Positions 7,661 to 17,374 are shown, numbered from the stretch's first letter. The stretch is 64,000 bases of DNA from Citrobacter telavivensis (GCA_009363175.1 CP045205.1:1364001-1428000); one strand, 5' to 3'. Notes: a model not told the origin generated them from the letters alone. Numbers and translations: made by a program.

Positions 7661-8863
7661 GTGCAAAGTGTTGATGTAGCAATCGTGGGCGGAGGCATGG
7701 TTGGCCTGGCTGTCGCGTGTGGACTGCAGGGCAGCGGTTTACGTGTCGCTGTGCTTGAACAGCGCGAACCGCAACCGCTGGCGGCAGATGCCGATCCCGC
7801 GCTTCGCGTGTCGGCGATCAATGCCGCCAGTGAAAAACTGCTTACCCGACTGGGCGTCTGGTCAGACATTGTGGCTCGTCGCGCCAGTTGCTATCACGGG
7901 ATGGAAGTGTGGGACAAAGACAGCTTTGGTCGTATCAAATTTGATGACCAAAGCATGGGCTACAGCCATCTGGGCCATATCGTGGAGAACGCGGTTATCC
8001 ATTACGCGCTGTGGCAAAAAGCGCGTCAATCCTCCGATATCACGCTGATGGCGCCTGCCGAATTACAGCAGGTGGCGTGGGGCGAAAACGACGCCTTCCT
8101 GACGCTGAAAGATGGCGCCATGCTCACGGCGCGTCTGGTGATTGGCGCCGATGGGGCAAACTCGTGGCTACGCAATAAAGCGGACATTCCATTGACCTTC
8201 TGGGATTATCGCCATCATGCGCTGGTCGCGACCATTCGTACCGAAGAAGCCCATGGTGCCGTTGCCCGTCAGGCGTTTCATGGCGAAGGCATTCTGGCGT
8301 TCCTGCCGCTTCGCGATCCGCATTTGTGCTCCATCGTCTGGTCGCTTGCGCCGCAAGAGGCTGAACGGATGCAGCAGGCAAGCGATGAGCAGTTTAATCA
8401 GGCGCTGAATATCGCGTTTGATAATCGTCTGGGGCTGTGCAGCGTGGAGAGCGAACGCCAGGTGTTTCCGCTGACGGGACGCTATGCGCGTCAGTTCGCC
8501 GCGCATCGTCTGGCGCTGGTCGGCGACGCCGCGCATACCATCCATCCACTGGCCGGGCAGGGCGTGAACCTTGGGTTTATGGATGCAGCAGAACTGGTGG
8601 ATGAACTCAAACGTCTGCATCGTCAGGGTAAAGACATTGGGCAGTACCTCTATTTGCGTCGTTATGAGCGCAGCCGTAAGCACAGCGCGGCGATGATGCT
8701 GGCGGGCATGCAGGGGTTCCGCGAGCTGTTTGCGGGGACGCATCCGGCAAAAAAACTGCTGCGTGATATGGGGCTGAAACTGGCTGATACCCTTCCGGGT
8801 GTTAAACCGCAACTTCTCCGTCAGGCAATGGGACTCAACGATCTGCCTGAGTGGCTTCGCTAA
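7661..8863 (+). CDS. ubiI: 2-octaprenylphenol 6-hydroxylase UbiI
   Basis: UbiI (formerly VisC) hydroxylates C5 in aerobic ubiquinone synthesis. The 400-residue protein has the same three flavin hydroxylase motifs as UbiH: VGGGMVGLAVACGL, IGADGANSWLR and GDAAHTIHPLAGQGVNLGFMD. A CAGGAG precedes the start codon, which is GTG. The pepP-ubiH-ubiI order is the E. coli order. Confidence 0.96.
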   Translation: MQSVDVAIVGGGMVGLAVACGLQGSGLRVAVLEQREPQPLAADADPALRVSAINAASEKLLTRLGVWSDIVARRASCYHGMEVWDKDSFGRIKFDDQSMGYSHLGHIVENAVIHYALWQKARQSSDITLMAPAELQQVAWGENDAFLTLKDGAMLTARLVIGADGANSWLRNKADIPLTFWDYRHHALVATIRTEEAHGAVARQAFHGEGILAFLPLRDPHLCSIVWSLAPQEAERMQQASDEQFNQALNIAFDNRLGLCSVESERQVFPLTGRYARQFAAHRLALVGDAAHTIHPLAGQGVNLGFMDAAELVDELKRLHRQGKDIGQYLYLRRYERSRKHSAAMMLAGMQGFRELFAGTHPAKKLLRDMGLKLADTLPGVKPQLLRQAMGLNDLPEWLR

Positions 8864-9312
8864 GCATTCACCTCTTTTAAAGAATTTGAAACCCGTCACA
8901 TTTCCTCCTCCCGGCGACTTCGCCGGGGGGCATCTCTCATTTGAAATAAACTAATTTCACTGTTCTTTTCGCATTATATTTTCTAATGTCGCGATTTTTT
9001 CATAACGCCAGTTTTGACATTTTTTTAGCGTTTAATGTGGTTATGTTCGCCTTTTAAGCGCGAATTGTAGTTATTTATCTGCGTAGCTTGCTTTTGTTGT
9101 GGTTTTTTATACTGGCGGAGTTTCGGTGAGTTTTGGCCATAAGCTAATGTGATGGTTAATTTTGTTTTATGGTTTAGCGTGGGTTTCGGTGGTAAGTTCA
9201 GGGGCAAAGAGAACGTTTGCGTCGGGGCCCTGCAGTGGCGTCGATGCCGGGTTTCGTGGCGATAATTTCGCCGCGAAAGGGTGGTCAGCCCCGCTTATTC
9301 AATGAGGACAAG
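8864..9312 (+). promoter_or_regulatory. gcvTHP control region and ubiI terminator
   Basis: A GC-rich hairpin near 8911-8936 (CCCGGCGA-CTT-CGCCGGG core) ends ubiI. Beyond it lies an AT-rich tract to about 9180 with CTAAT pentamers at 8951, 8983 and 9144. CTAAT is the short motif reported in GcvA sites, and gcvTHP in E. coli is controlled by GcvA/GcvR, Lrp, PurR and CRP. I see no glycine riboswitch structure and could not fix the -35/-10 pair with confidence. Confidence 0.5.
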
Positions 9313-10407
9313 ATGGCTCAACAGACTCCTTTGTACGAACAACACACGCTATGCGGTGCTCGCATGGTCGATTTTCACGGCTGGATGATGCCACTGCATT
9401 ATGGTTCTCAGCTTGATGAGCACCATGCGGTCCGCACTCATGCCGGGATGTTTGATGTGTCGCACATGACCATCGTCGATCTGCGCGGCAGTCGCACCCG
9501 GGAGTTTTTGCGTTATCTGCTGGCGAACGACGTGGCAAAGCTAACGAAAACCGGCAAAGCCCTTTATTCCGGTATGCTCAACGCCTCGGGCGGCGTGATA
9601 GATGACCTGATTGTCTATTACTTTACCGAAGACTTCTTCCGCCTCGTTGTAAACTCCGCCACCCGCGAAAAAGACCTTTCCTGGATTACCCAACACGCTG
9701 AACCTTATGCCATCGACATTACCGTGCGTGATGACCTGTCGCTGATTGCCGTGCAGGGACCAAACGCGCAGGCGAAGGCGGCATCCCTGTTTACTGACGA
9801 GCAGCGCAAAGCCGTCGAAGGCATGAAACCGTTCTTCGGCGTGCAAACGGGTGACCTGTTTATCGCCACGACCGGTTACACCGGTGAGGCGGGCTATGAA
9901 ATTGCAATGCCGAATGAAAAGGCAGCGGATTTCTGGCGTGCGCTGGTGGAAGCGGGCGTGAAGCCATGTGGCCTGGGCGCGCGCGATACGCTGCGCCTGG
10001 AAGCGGGTATGAACCTGTATGGTCAGGAGATGGACGAGGGGATCACGCCGCTGGCGGCCAATATGGGCTGGACCATCGCCTGGGAACCGACTGACCGCGA
10101 CTTTATCGGTCGTGAAGCGCTGGAAGTTCAGCGTGAAAAAGGCCACGAACAACTGGTTGGTCTGGTGATGACCGAGAAAGGCGTTCTGCGTAACGAACTG
10201 CCGGTACGCTTCACTGATGCCCAGGGCAATCAACTGGAAGGCGTTATCACCAGTGGTACCTTCTCACCGACGCTGGGCTACAGTATTGCGCTGGCGCGGG
10301 TGCCGGCGGGCATTGGCGAAACGGCAATTGTGCAGATTCGCAACCGCGAAATGCCGGTAAAAGTGACTAAACCTGTTTTTGTGCGTAACGGCAAAGCCGT
10401 CGCGTGA
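9313..10407 (+). CDS. gcvT: Glycine cleavage system T protein (aminomethyltransferase)
   Basis: GcvT transfers the methylene unit from aminomethyl-lipoyl H protein to tetrahydrofolate and releases ammonia. The ATG at 9313 (MAQQTPLYEQH) gives 364 residues, the E. coli length; the frame is open 32 codons upstream but that part lacks family similarity. Visible features are the N-terminal DVSHM segment, the folate-binding GYTGEAGYEI and GLGARDTLRLEAG. It is first in gcvT-gcvH-gcvP. Confidence 0.97.
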   Translation: MAQQTPLYEQHTLCGARMVDFHGWMMPLHYGSQLDEHHAVRTHAGMFDVSHMTIVDLRGSRTREFLRYLLANDVAKLTKTGKALYSGMLNASGGVIDDLIVYYFTEDFFRLVVNSATREKDLSWITQHAEPYAIDITVRDDLSLIAVQGPNAQAKAASLFTDEQRKAVEGMKPFFGVQTGDLFIATTGYTGEAGYEIAMPNEKAADFWRALVEAGVKPCGLGARDTLRLEAGMNLYGQEMDEGITPLAANMGWTIAWEPTDRDFIGREALEVQREKGHEQLVGLVMTEKGVLRNELPVRFTDAQGNQLEGVITSGTFSPTLGYSIALARVPAGIGETAIVQIRNREMPVKVTKPVFVRNGKAVA

Positions 10408-10432
10408 TTCATCCTTTTCTGGAGATTGATTG

Positions 10433-10822
10433 ATGAGCAACGTACCAGCAGAACTGAAATACAGCAAAGAACACGAATGGCTGCGCAAAGAAGCTGACGG
10501 CTCTTACACCGTTGGTATCACCGAACACGCTCAGGAACTGTTGGGCGACATGGTTTTTGTTGACCTGCCGGACGTTGGCGCGACCGTTAGCGCGGGCGAC
10601 GACTGCGCGGTGGCTGAGTCGGTCAAAGCCGCTTCTGACATCTATGCGCCGATCAGCGGTGAGATCGTGGCCGTCAACGACGCGCTGAGCGACTCCCCGG
10701 AACTGGTGAACAGCGAGCCGTATGCCGGTGGCTGGATCTTCAAAATCAAAGCCAGCGATGAGAGCGAACTGGACTCGCTGCTGGATGCGACAGCGTACGA
10801 AGCTCTGCTCGAAGACGAATAA
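10433..10822 (+). CDS. gcvH: Glycine cleavage system H protein (lipoyl carrier)
   Basis: GcvH carries the aminomethyl intermediate between the P, T and L proteins on a lipoyl arm. The 129-residue protein has the lipoylation site at K65 in AVAESVKAASDIYAP. The second ATG of an ATGATG-like start was chosen, preceded by GGAGATTGATTG, to match the E. coli N-terminus MSNVPAELKYSKEH. A 25-base gap separates it from gcvT. Confidence 0.97.
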   Translation: MSNVPAELKYSKEHEWLRKEADGSYTVGITEHAQELLGDMVFVDLPDVGATVSAGDDCAVAESVKAASDIYAPISGEIVAVNDALSDSPELVNSEPYAGGWIFKIKASDESELDSLLDATAYEALLEDE

Positions 10823-10832
10823 ATACGCTTAT

Positions 10833-10903
10833 GCCGGATGGCGCTCACGCTTATCCGGCCTACCGATCGCGCGTAGGCCCGGTAAGCGTGAGCGCCACCG
10901 GGC
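10833..10903. repeat. BIME (two inverted REP units) between gcvH and gcvP
   Basis: GCCGGATGGCG...TTATCCGGC (10833-10859) is followed by an inverted second unit at 10877-10903. Placed inside an operon, such elements usually stabilise upstream mRNA. The long upstream frame extension of gcvP runs through this repeat and is not coding. Confidence 0.9.
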
Positions 10904-10953
10904 AAACCAGTCAGACAATCACGATTCACTGCACGTTTCAGGAACCATCGCCC

Positions 10954-13827
10954 ATGACACAGACGTTAAGCCAGCTTGAAAACAGCGGCGCTTTCATTGA
11001 ACGCCACATCGGACCGGACGCCGCGCAGCAGCAAGAGATGCTGAATGCGGTTGGCGCCGAGTCGTTAAATGCGTTGATCGGCCAGATTGTGCCGAAAGAC
11101 ATTCAGCTCGCGACCCCGCCGCAGGTCGGCGAGGCGGCGACCGAATACGCTGCGCTGGCAGAATTAAAGGCCATCGCCGGGCGTAACAAGCGCTTCACGT
11201 CGTACATTGGCATGGGTTACACCGCCGTGCAGCTGCCACCGGTTATCCTGCGCAACATGCTGGAAAACCCAGGCTGGTACACCGCCTATACGCCTTATCA
11301 GCCGGAAGTGTCTCAGGGGCGCCTGGAAGCGCTGTTGAACTTCCAGCAGGTGACGCTGGATCTGACCGGTCTGGATATGGCTTCCGCTTCGCTGCTCGAT
11401 GAAGCCACTGCGGCTGCAGAAGCGATGGCGATGGCGAAGCGCATCAGCAAACTGAAAAACGCGAACCGTTTCTTCGTAGCCGCGGATGTGCATCCGCAAA
11501 CGCTGGATGTTGTGCGTACGCGTGCAGAAACCTTTGGTTTTGAAGTGATTGTGGATGATGCGGCGAAAGTGCTGGATCACCAGGATGTGTTCGGCGTGCT
11601 GTTACAGCAGGTGGGAACTACCGGTGAAGTCCACGACTACCGCGCGCTGATTAGTGAACTGAAGTCGCGCAAAGCGATCGTCAGCGTTGCTGCCGACTTT
11701 ATGGCTCTGGTTCTGCTGACCGCGCCGGGCAAACAGGGCGCGGACATTGTTTTCGGCTCTGCGCAACGCTTTGGCGTACCGATGGGCTATGGCGGTCCAC
11801 ACGCGGCATTCTTCGCTGCGAAAGATGAATTCAAACGCTCCATGCCGGGCCGTATTATCGGTGTATCGAAAGATGCGGCGGGCAATACCGCACTGCGCAT
11901 GGCGATGCAGACTCGTGAGCAGCATATTCGCCGCGAGAAAGCGAACTCCAACATTTGTACCTCTCAGGTGCTGCTGGCAAATATTGCCAGTCTGTATGCC
12001 GTTTATCATGGCCCGGTTGGCCTGAAACGCATTGCGAATCGTATTCACCGTCTGGCCGACATTCTGGCGGCAGGCCTGCAACAGAAAGGGCTGAAACTGC
12101 GTCACGCCCACTATTTCGACACGTTGTGCGTGGAAGTGGCGGACAAAGCGGCGGTGCTGGCGCGTGCGCAAGCGGCAGAAATCAACCTGCGCAGTGATAT
12201 CCATAACGCCGTAGGTATAACGCTCGACGAAACCACCACCCGTGAAAATATCGTGCAGTTGTTCAGCGTTCTGCTGGGCGACAGCCATGGTCTGAATATC
12301 GACACGCTGGATAAAGAGGTGGCGCACGACAGTCGTTCCATTCAGGAAAGTATGCTGCGTGATGACGCTATCCTGAGTCACCCGGTATTTAATCGCTATC
12401 ACAGCGAAACCGAAATGATGCGCTACATGCACTCGCTGGAGCGTAAAGATCTGGCGCTGAATCAGGCGATGATCCCGCTGGGCTCTTGCACTATGAAGCT
12501 GAACGCGGCAGCGGAGATGATCCCGATTACCTGGCCAGAGTTTGCTGAACTGCATCCGTTCTGCCCACCAGAACAGGCGGAAGGCTACCATCAGATGATC
12601 GGTCAGCTTTCTGACTGGCTGGTTAAACTGACCGGTTACGACGCGGTTTGCATGCAGCCGAACTCCGGCGCGCAGGGTGAATACGCCGGGCTGCTGGCCA
12701 TTCGTCATTACCACGAAAGCCGTAATGAAGGGCATCGTGATATCTGTCTGATCCCGGCCTCTGCACACGGGACTAACCCGGCTTCAGCACAGATGGCGGG
12801 TATGCAGGTGGTGGTCGTGGCCTGTGATAAGAACGGTAACATCGATCTTGGCGATCTGCGTGACAAGGCGGGTCAGGCGGGCGAGAACCTTTCCTGCATC
12901 ATGGTGACCTATCCGTCCACCCACGGTGTTTACGAAGAGACGATCCGCGAAGTGTGCGAGATAGTGCATCAGTTCGGTGGTCAGGTTTATCTCGACGGCG
13001 CAAATATGAACGCTCAGGTGGGCATCACTTCTCCGGGCTTTATCGGCGCGGACGTTTCACATCTTAACCTGCATAAAACCTTCTGCATTCCGCACGGCGG
13101 CGGCGGTCCGGGTATGGGACCCATTGGTGTGAAATCGCACCTGGCACCGTTTGTGCCGGGACACAGCGTGGTGCAGATTGAAGGGATGCTGACCCGCCAG
13201 GGCGCGGTCTCTGCCGCACCGTTCGGCAGCGCATCAATTCTGCCGATCAGTTGGATGTACATCCGCATGATGGGCGCAGAAGGGCTGAAGCAGGCAAGCC
13301 AGGTAGCGATTCTGAATGCCAACTACATCGCCAGCCGACTGAAAGACGCGTTCCCGGTTCTGTATACCGGTCGCGATGGTCGCGTGGCGCACGAGTGTAT
13401 TCTCGATATTCGTCCACTGAAAGAAGAGACTGGCATCAGTGAACTGGATATTGCCAAGCGCTTGATCGACTACGGTTTCCACGCGCCAACCATGTCGTTC
13501 CCGGTCGCGGGTACGCTGATGGTTGAACCAACGGAATCTGAAAGCAAAGTGGAACTGGATCGCTTTATCAACGCCATGCTGGCGATTCGCGCAGAAATTG
13601 ACAGCGTGAAAGCGGGTGTCTGGTCGCTGGAAGATAACCCACTGGTTAACGCGCCGCACACCCAGAATGAACTGGTGGCGGAGTGGAATCACGGTTACAG
13701 CCGTGAAATCGCCGTCTTCCCGGCGGGCGTGGCGAACAAATACTGGCCAACCGTGAAGCGTCTTGATGACGTTTACGGTGACCGTAATCTGTTCTGCTCC
13801 TGCGTGCCGATGAGCGAATACCAGTAA
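10954..13827 (+). CDS. gcvP: Glycine dehydrogenase (decarboxylating), P protein
   Basis: GcvP decarboxylates glycine with PLP and loads the remaining aminomethyl group on GcvH. The ATG at 10954 (MTQTLSQLENSG) gives 957 residues, equal to E. coli. The two tandem halves of the fused alpha and beta subunits are visible, with the PLP lysine K708 in HLNLHKTFCIPHGGGGPG and the glycine-rich loop after it. A hairpin terminator follows the stop. Confidence 0.98.
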   Translation: MTQTLSQLENSGAFIERHIGPDAAQQQEMLNAVGAESLNALIGQIVPKDIQLATPPQVGEAATEYAALAELKAIAGRNKRFTSYIGMGYTAVQLPPVILRNMLENPGWYTAYTPYQPEVSQGRLEALLNFQQVTLDLTGLDMASASLLDEATAAAEAMAMAKRISKLKNANRFFVAADVHPQTLDVVRTRAETFGFEVIVDDAAKVLDHQDVFGVLLQQVGTTGEVHDYRALISELKSRKAIVSVAADFMALVLLTAPGKQGADIVFGSAQRFGVPMGYGGPHAAFFAAKDEFKRSMPGRIIGVSKDAAGNTALRMAMQTREQHIRREKANSNICTSQVLLANIASLYAVYHGPVGLKRIANRIHRLADILAAGLQQKGLKLRHAHYFDTLCVEVADKAAVLARAQAAEINLRSDIHNAVGITLDETTTRENIVQLFSVLLGDSHGLNIDTLDKEVAHDSRSIQESMLRDDAILSHPVFNRYHSETEMMRYMHSLERKDLALNQAMIPLGSCTMKLNAAAEMIPITWPEFAELHPFCPPEQAEGYHQMIGQLSDWLVKLTGYDAVCMQPNSGAQGEYAGLLAIRHYHESRNEGHRDICLIPASAHGTNPASAQMAGMQVVVVACDKNGNIDLGDLRDKAGQAGENLSCIMVTYPSTHGVYEETIREVCEIVHQFGGQVYLDGANMNAQVGITSPGFIGADVSHLNLHKTFCIPHGGGGPGMGPIGVKSHLAPFVPGHSVVQIEGMLTRQGAVSAAPFGSASILPISWMYIRMMGAEGLKQASQVAILNANYIASRLKDAFPVLYTGRDGRVAHECILDIRPLKEETGISELDIAKRLIDYGFHAPTMSFPVAGTLMVEPTESESKVELDRFINAMLAIRAEIDSVKAGVWSLEDNPLVNAPHTQNELVAEWNHGYSREIAVFPAGVANKYWPTVKRLDDVYGDRNLFCSCVPMSEYQ

Positions 13828-13849
13828 TCTGCTGATTCGACTATCTTTT

Positions 13850-13874
13850 AAAGGCGCTTCGGCGCCTTTATTCT
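13850..13874 (+). terminator. gcvTHP terminator
   Basis: AAAGGCGC-TTCG-GCGCCTTT forms a perfect eight-pair stem with a UUCG loop, followed by ATTCTTTTT. It closes the glycine cleavage operon just before the SDR gene. Confidence 0.9.
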
Positions 13875-13891
13875 TTTTGGGGGAAAATGGC

Positions 13892-14635
13892 ATGGCAATA
13901 GCATTAGTTACCGGCGGTAGTCGCGGTATCGGGCGCGCGACGGCCTTGCTGCTGGCACAGGAAGGTTATACGGTTGCCGTCAACTTTCATCACAATATCC
14001 GGGCCGCCACCGAGGTGGTGAACAACATTGTCGCCGCCGGGGGAAACGCGTTTACCCTGCGTGCAGATATCAGTGACGAAGCGCAGGTCGTGGCGATGTT
14101 TGAATCTATCGATCGTGAAAATGAGCCCCTTGCGGCGCTGGTCAATAATGCCGGAATTTTATTTGAACAAAGTACCATCGAGAATCTTTCTGCCGAGCGG
14201 ATTAACCGCGTGCTGGCGACCAACGTGACGGGGTACTTCCTCTGCTGTCGCGAAGCGGTAAAGCGCATGTCGCACAAACACGGCGGTCACGGCGGGGCAA
14301 TTGTGAACGTGTCATCAGCGGCGTCGCGTCTGGGAGCGCCGGGAGAGTATGTTGACTACGCGGCGTCGAAAGGGGCCGTAGATTCACTGACCACCGGCTT
14401 AGCACTGGAAGTCGCGGCGCAGGGGATCCGGGTTAACGGCGTGCGTCCGGGGCTTATCTACACCGAAATCCACGCCTCCGGCGGCGAGCCTGGGCGGGTG
14501 GATCGCGTGAAGTCAATGTTGCCCATGCAGCGCGGTGGTCAACCGGAAGAGGTGGCGCAAGCCATTGCCTGGCTGCTGAGTGAGAAAGCGTCGTATGTCA
14601 CGGGCAGTTTTCTGGAACTGGCGGGCGGGAAGTAG
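13892..14635 (+). CDS. ygfF: Short-chain dehydrogenase/reductase YgfF
   Basis: A classical SDR of 247 residues, the E. coli YgfF length. It has the cofactor motif TGGSRGIGRA at residues 7-16, LVNNAGI, the catalytic Ser in NVSSAAS, and Tyr/Lys in YVDYAASKGAV. Preference for NADP(H) is suggested by the Arg in GGSRGIG but is not proven. The substrate is unknown. The start at 13892 (MAIALVTGG) follows GGGGGAAAATGGC. It sits between gcvP and convergent bglA. Confidence 0.92.
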   Translation: MAIALVTGGSRGIGRATALLLAQEGYTVAVNFHHNIRAATEVVNNIVAAGGNAFTLRADISDEAQVVAMFESIDRENEPLAALVNNAGILFEQSTIENLSAERINRVLATNVTGYFLCCREAVKRMSHKHGGHGGAIVNVSSAASRLGAPGEYVDYAASKGAVDSLTTGLALEVAAQGIRVNGVRPGLIYTEIHASGGEPGRVDRVKSMLPMQRGGQPEEVAQAIAWLLSEKASYVTGSFLELAGGK

Positions 14636-14645
14636 GATAAGGAAT

Positions 14646-14723
14646 GCCGGATGGCGGCGTAAACGCTTTATCCGGCCTGTGGCAACAGAACCTGTCGGCC
14701 GGATAAGCGCAGCGCCATCCGGC
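14646..14723. repeat. BIME between ygfF and bglA
   Basis: Two inverted REP units: GCCGGATGGCGGCG...TATCCGGCC and GCCGGATAAGCGCAGCGCCATCCGGC. They occupy the gap between convergent genes. Confidence 0.9.
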
Positions 14724-14729
14724 AACCCC

Positions 14730-16163
14730 TTAGAGATCCTCGCCGTTGCTGGCGATCACCGCTTTGTACCAGTCGAAGCTCTTCTTGCGGGAACGCGACA
14801 TGTCACCCGTGCCATCATCGTGCTTGTTCACATAGATAAAGCCGTAGCGTTTGCTGTACTGGCCGGTGGTGAAAGAGACACAGTCGATGCAGCCCCACGG
14901 CGTGTAGCCCATCAGATCCACGCCGTCATACGTCACCGCCTTCATCATCTCTTCGATGTGGGCGCGCAGATAGTCAATGCGGTAGTCGTCGTTAATGCTG
15001 CCGTCTTCTTCCACTTTATCTAAGGCACCAAAGCCGTTTTCAACGATGAACAACGGTTTCTGGTAGCGCTCATACAGTTCGCACAGTGAATAGCGCAGGC
15101 CCACCGGGTCAATCTGCCAGCCCCAGTCGGAGGCCTTGACGTGCGGGTTCGGTACGCTGCCTTCGAAACCCGAAATAGCATCACCGCTGCCGCCTTCGGC
15201 CTTCACCGCGTTGGTCATGTAGTAGCTGAAACCAAGGTAATCGCAGGTGCCTTCACGCAGAATCGCGGTATCGCCATCTTCCATTTTGATGTTAAAGCCG
15301 CGACGCTCCCACTCGTTGAGGACATAGGAAGGGTAGTAACCGCGCAGTTGAACGTCGGTGAATACATAGCGCTCGCGCATGGATTCCTGGGCGAACATGA
15401 CGTCCTCTGGCTTACAGGAGAACGGATACAGCGCGACCATCGCCAGCATGCAGCCCACTTTCATCTCCGGGTTGATGCGACGCGCCGCCTTCACCGCTAA
15501 CGCGCTGGCGACAAACTGATGGTGCAGCACCTGATACATGGTCTCTTCCGGGTTTTCGTGCTCGGTATAGACCACGCCGGAACAGCAATAGCCAAACAGC
15601 GGCGCGCGCCAGTTGCGCTGGTTGTTGATTTCGTTGAAGGTCATCCAGTATTTGACCTTATGCTTGTAGCGTTCAAACACCACTTCGGCAAAACGAACAA
15701 AGAAATCAACGACCTTGCGGTTAGTCCAGCCGCCATACTGCTGCACCAGATGCAGCGGCATTTCAAAGTGAGAAAGGGTAATAACCGGCTCGATGTTGTA
15801 CTTGAGCAACTCGTCAAACATGTCGTCGTAGAATTTCAGCCCTTCTTCATTTGGCTGCGTTTCGTCACCTTGCGGGAAGATGCGGGTCCAGGCGATGGAT
15901 GTGCGGAAGCATTTAAAGCCCATTTCGGCAAACAGTTGGATGTCTTCTTTGTAGTGACCATAAAAATCGACCGCGTCGTGGTTCGGGTAGTATTTACCAG
16001 GCTCCACTTCCTGGGTGATTTCACGGGGTACGCCATGCGCGCCGCCGGTCAGAACATCACAAATGCTGGGACCTTTGCCGCCTTTGTTCCAGCCGCCTTC
16101 AACCTGATGTGCAGCAACCGCGCCGCCCCAGAGAAAATCTTTCGGTAAGGTGAGTTTTTTCAT
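14730..16163 (-). CDS. bglA: 6-phospho-beta-glucosidase BglA (GH1)
   Basis: BglA is a cytoplasmic glycoside hydrolase family 1 enzyme that cleaves 6-phospho-beta-glucosides delivered by the phosphotransferase system. The 477-residue protein has the acid/base E178 in TFNEIN and the nucleophile Glu in IVENGFG, plus the N-terminal signature FLWGGAVAAHQVEGG. K-12 carries bglA at the same locus. An RpiR-type regulator gene lies directly upstream on the same strand and may control it. No PTS gene is adjacent. Confidence 0.96.
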   Translation of the reverse strand: MKKLTLPKDFLWGGAVAAHQVEGGWNKGGKGPSICDVLTGGAHGVPREITQEVEPGKYYPNHDAVDFYGHYKEDIQLFAEMGFKCFRTSIAWTRIFPQGDETQPNEEGLKFYDDMFDELLKYNIEPVITLSHFEMPLHLVQQYGGWTNRKVVDFFVRFAEVVFERYKHKVKYWMTFNEINNQRNWRAPLFGYCCSGVVYTEHENPEETMYQVLHHQFVASALAVKAARRINPEMKVGCMLAMVALYPFSCKPEDVMFAQESMRERYVFTDVQLRGYYPSYVLNEWERRGFNIKMEDGDTAILREGTCDYLGFSYYMTNAVKAEGGSGDAISGFEGSVPNPHVKASDWGWQIDPVGLRYSLCELYERYQKPLFIVENGFGALDKVEEDGSINDDYRIDYLRAHIEEMMKAVTYDGVDLMGYTPWGCIDCVSFTTGQYSKRYGFIYVNKHDDGTGDMSRSRKKSFDWYKAVIASNGEDL

Positions 16164-16282
16164 CGTTGCGTCATCTCAAATTAATACAAACTGATTTGAG
16201 TCTAACAAAGGGAAGATAAATGTCACGATATAACAAAATAGCGAAACGGTAATTTGTTACCGCCAAAAAACAGTCTGTTTTT

Positions 16283-17011
16283 TTACGCTAATTTTTTCGC
16301 CAGCTTTCGCCCGAGGGATTCGAGAATATAAATAACGGGAATTTGCGTGGTGATATCGTACACACCGGCAATACGGGTTTGCGGCACATGCCAGGAAAGA
16401 TTAAAGTCCGCCAGTTTAGCGAGACGCGAGTGTTCATGGCTGGTAATCGAGAGCACTTTGCAGTTATGCAGGCTGAACTGGCTGGCAAAGCGCAGGATCT
16501 CTTCGGTTTCACCAGAGACAGATAACACAATCGCCAGCGCATTACGTGCCATGTCGTTAGTGACCGGGAAATAAGGATCGTCAATATGGTTACTGAATTT
16601 TCCGACGTTTGAGAAAAAACGCGCGCCATATTTCGCTAAGGCTCCTGAGGTACCGGCACCGACAAATATAATACGCTCGGACGATAAAATAATGTCTACC
16701 GCCTTTTCGAGTAATTGATCAAATTCATCGTTATTGACCCCTTTAAAGAAACTGATAATCTCGCTGGCACCAAAATTAGCCTGTTGCGGTTCATTCTGCT
16801 CTAAATATAATTTAAAGCGTACGCGAAATTCGGAGTAGCCTTCACAGTTAAGCTTGCGACAGAAACGCAGCACGGTGGTCGTCGATACACCCGCCGCTTC
16901 AGCCAGTTCCCGAATGGTCATATACATGACTTTGTCACGGTTTCTGATGACATAGTTGTAGACCAACATCTCAATGTTGTTGAGACTGGCGATGGCAGCG
17001 TGGGAGAACAT
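16283..17011 (-). CDS. RpiR/MurR-family transcriptional regulator
   Basis: The 242-residue protein has an N-terminal helix-turn-helix of the RpiR type (TIRELAEAAGVSTTTVLRFCRKL, about residues 30-52) and a C-terminal SIS sugar-phosphate-binding domain with IIFVGAGTSGALAKYGA and LSVSGETEEILRFA. Such proteins sense phosphosugars. It reads toward bglA with a 119-base gap, so control of bglA by a 6-phospho-glucoside is a natural guess. K-12 does not, to my knowledge, have this regulator here. The ATG at 17011 was chosen; a GTG at 17032 adds seven residues. Confidence 0.85.
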   Translation of the reverse strand: MFSHAAIASLNNIEMLVYNYVIRNRDKVMYMTIRELAEAAGVSTTTVLRFCRKLNCEGYSEFRVRFKLYLEQNEPQQANFGASEIISFFKGVNNDEFDQLLEKAVDIILSSERIIFVGAGTSGALAKYGARFFSNVGKFSNHIDDPYFPVTNDMARNALAIVLSVSGETEEILRFASQFSLHNCKVLSITSHEHSRLAKLADFNLSWHVPQTRIAGVYDITTQIPVIYILESLGRKLAKKLA

Positions 17012-17062
17012 ACTCACAATGGCAATACTCACTCATCAGATATATCTACAGGGAATAATAAC

Positions 17063-17374
17063 ATGCAGCCAAATGACATCACTTTTTTTCAGCGTTTCCA
17101 GGACGACATTCTGGCAGGGCGTAAAACGATCACCATTCGCGATGAGTCTGAATCTCACTTCAAGGCCGGTGACATTCTGCGGGTAGGGCGTTTCGAGGAC
17201 GACGGCTATTTTTGCACGATCGAGGTGCAGGGTACGTCAACCGTCACCCTCGACACACTGACGGAAAAACATGCCCAGCAGGAAAACATGACGCTGGAGG
17301 AACTCAGGCAGGTGATTGGCGAGATTTACCCGAATCAGTCACAGTTTTATGTGATTGATTTTAAATGCCTTTGA
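17063..17374 (+). CDS. yqfB: N4-acetylcytidine amidohydrolase, ASCH domain (YqfB)
   Basis: YqfB hydrolyses N4-acetylcytidine to cytidine and acetate. The 103-residue protein consists of one ASCH domain, with the residues reported as catalytic in E. coli all present: K21 and T24 in AGRKTITIRDESE and E74 in QENMTLEELR. The ATG at 17063 follows GGGAATAATAAC and gives the E. coli length. It is divergent from the RpiR regulator with a short shared gap. Confidence 0.95.
   Translation: MQPNDITFFQRFQDDILAGRKTITIRDESESHFKAGDILRVGRFEDDGYFCTIEVQGTSTVTLDTLTEKHAQQENMTLEELRQVIGEIYPNQSQFYVIDFKCL

Noticed and set aside
9025..9207. 60-codon minus-strand ORF in the gcvT upstream region
   Set aside because: AT-rich low-complexity translation (repeated Lys, Gln, Asn), no ribosome-binding site, and it lies in the control region.
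9313..9400. Possible glycine riboswitch ahead of gcvT
   Set aside because: I see no tandem aptamer-like structure, and in this lineage gcvTHP is controlled by proteins.
10831..10953. 41-codon N-terminal extension of gcvP
   Set aside because: It translates the BIME repeat; the ATG at 10954 gives the family length and N-terminus.
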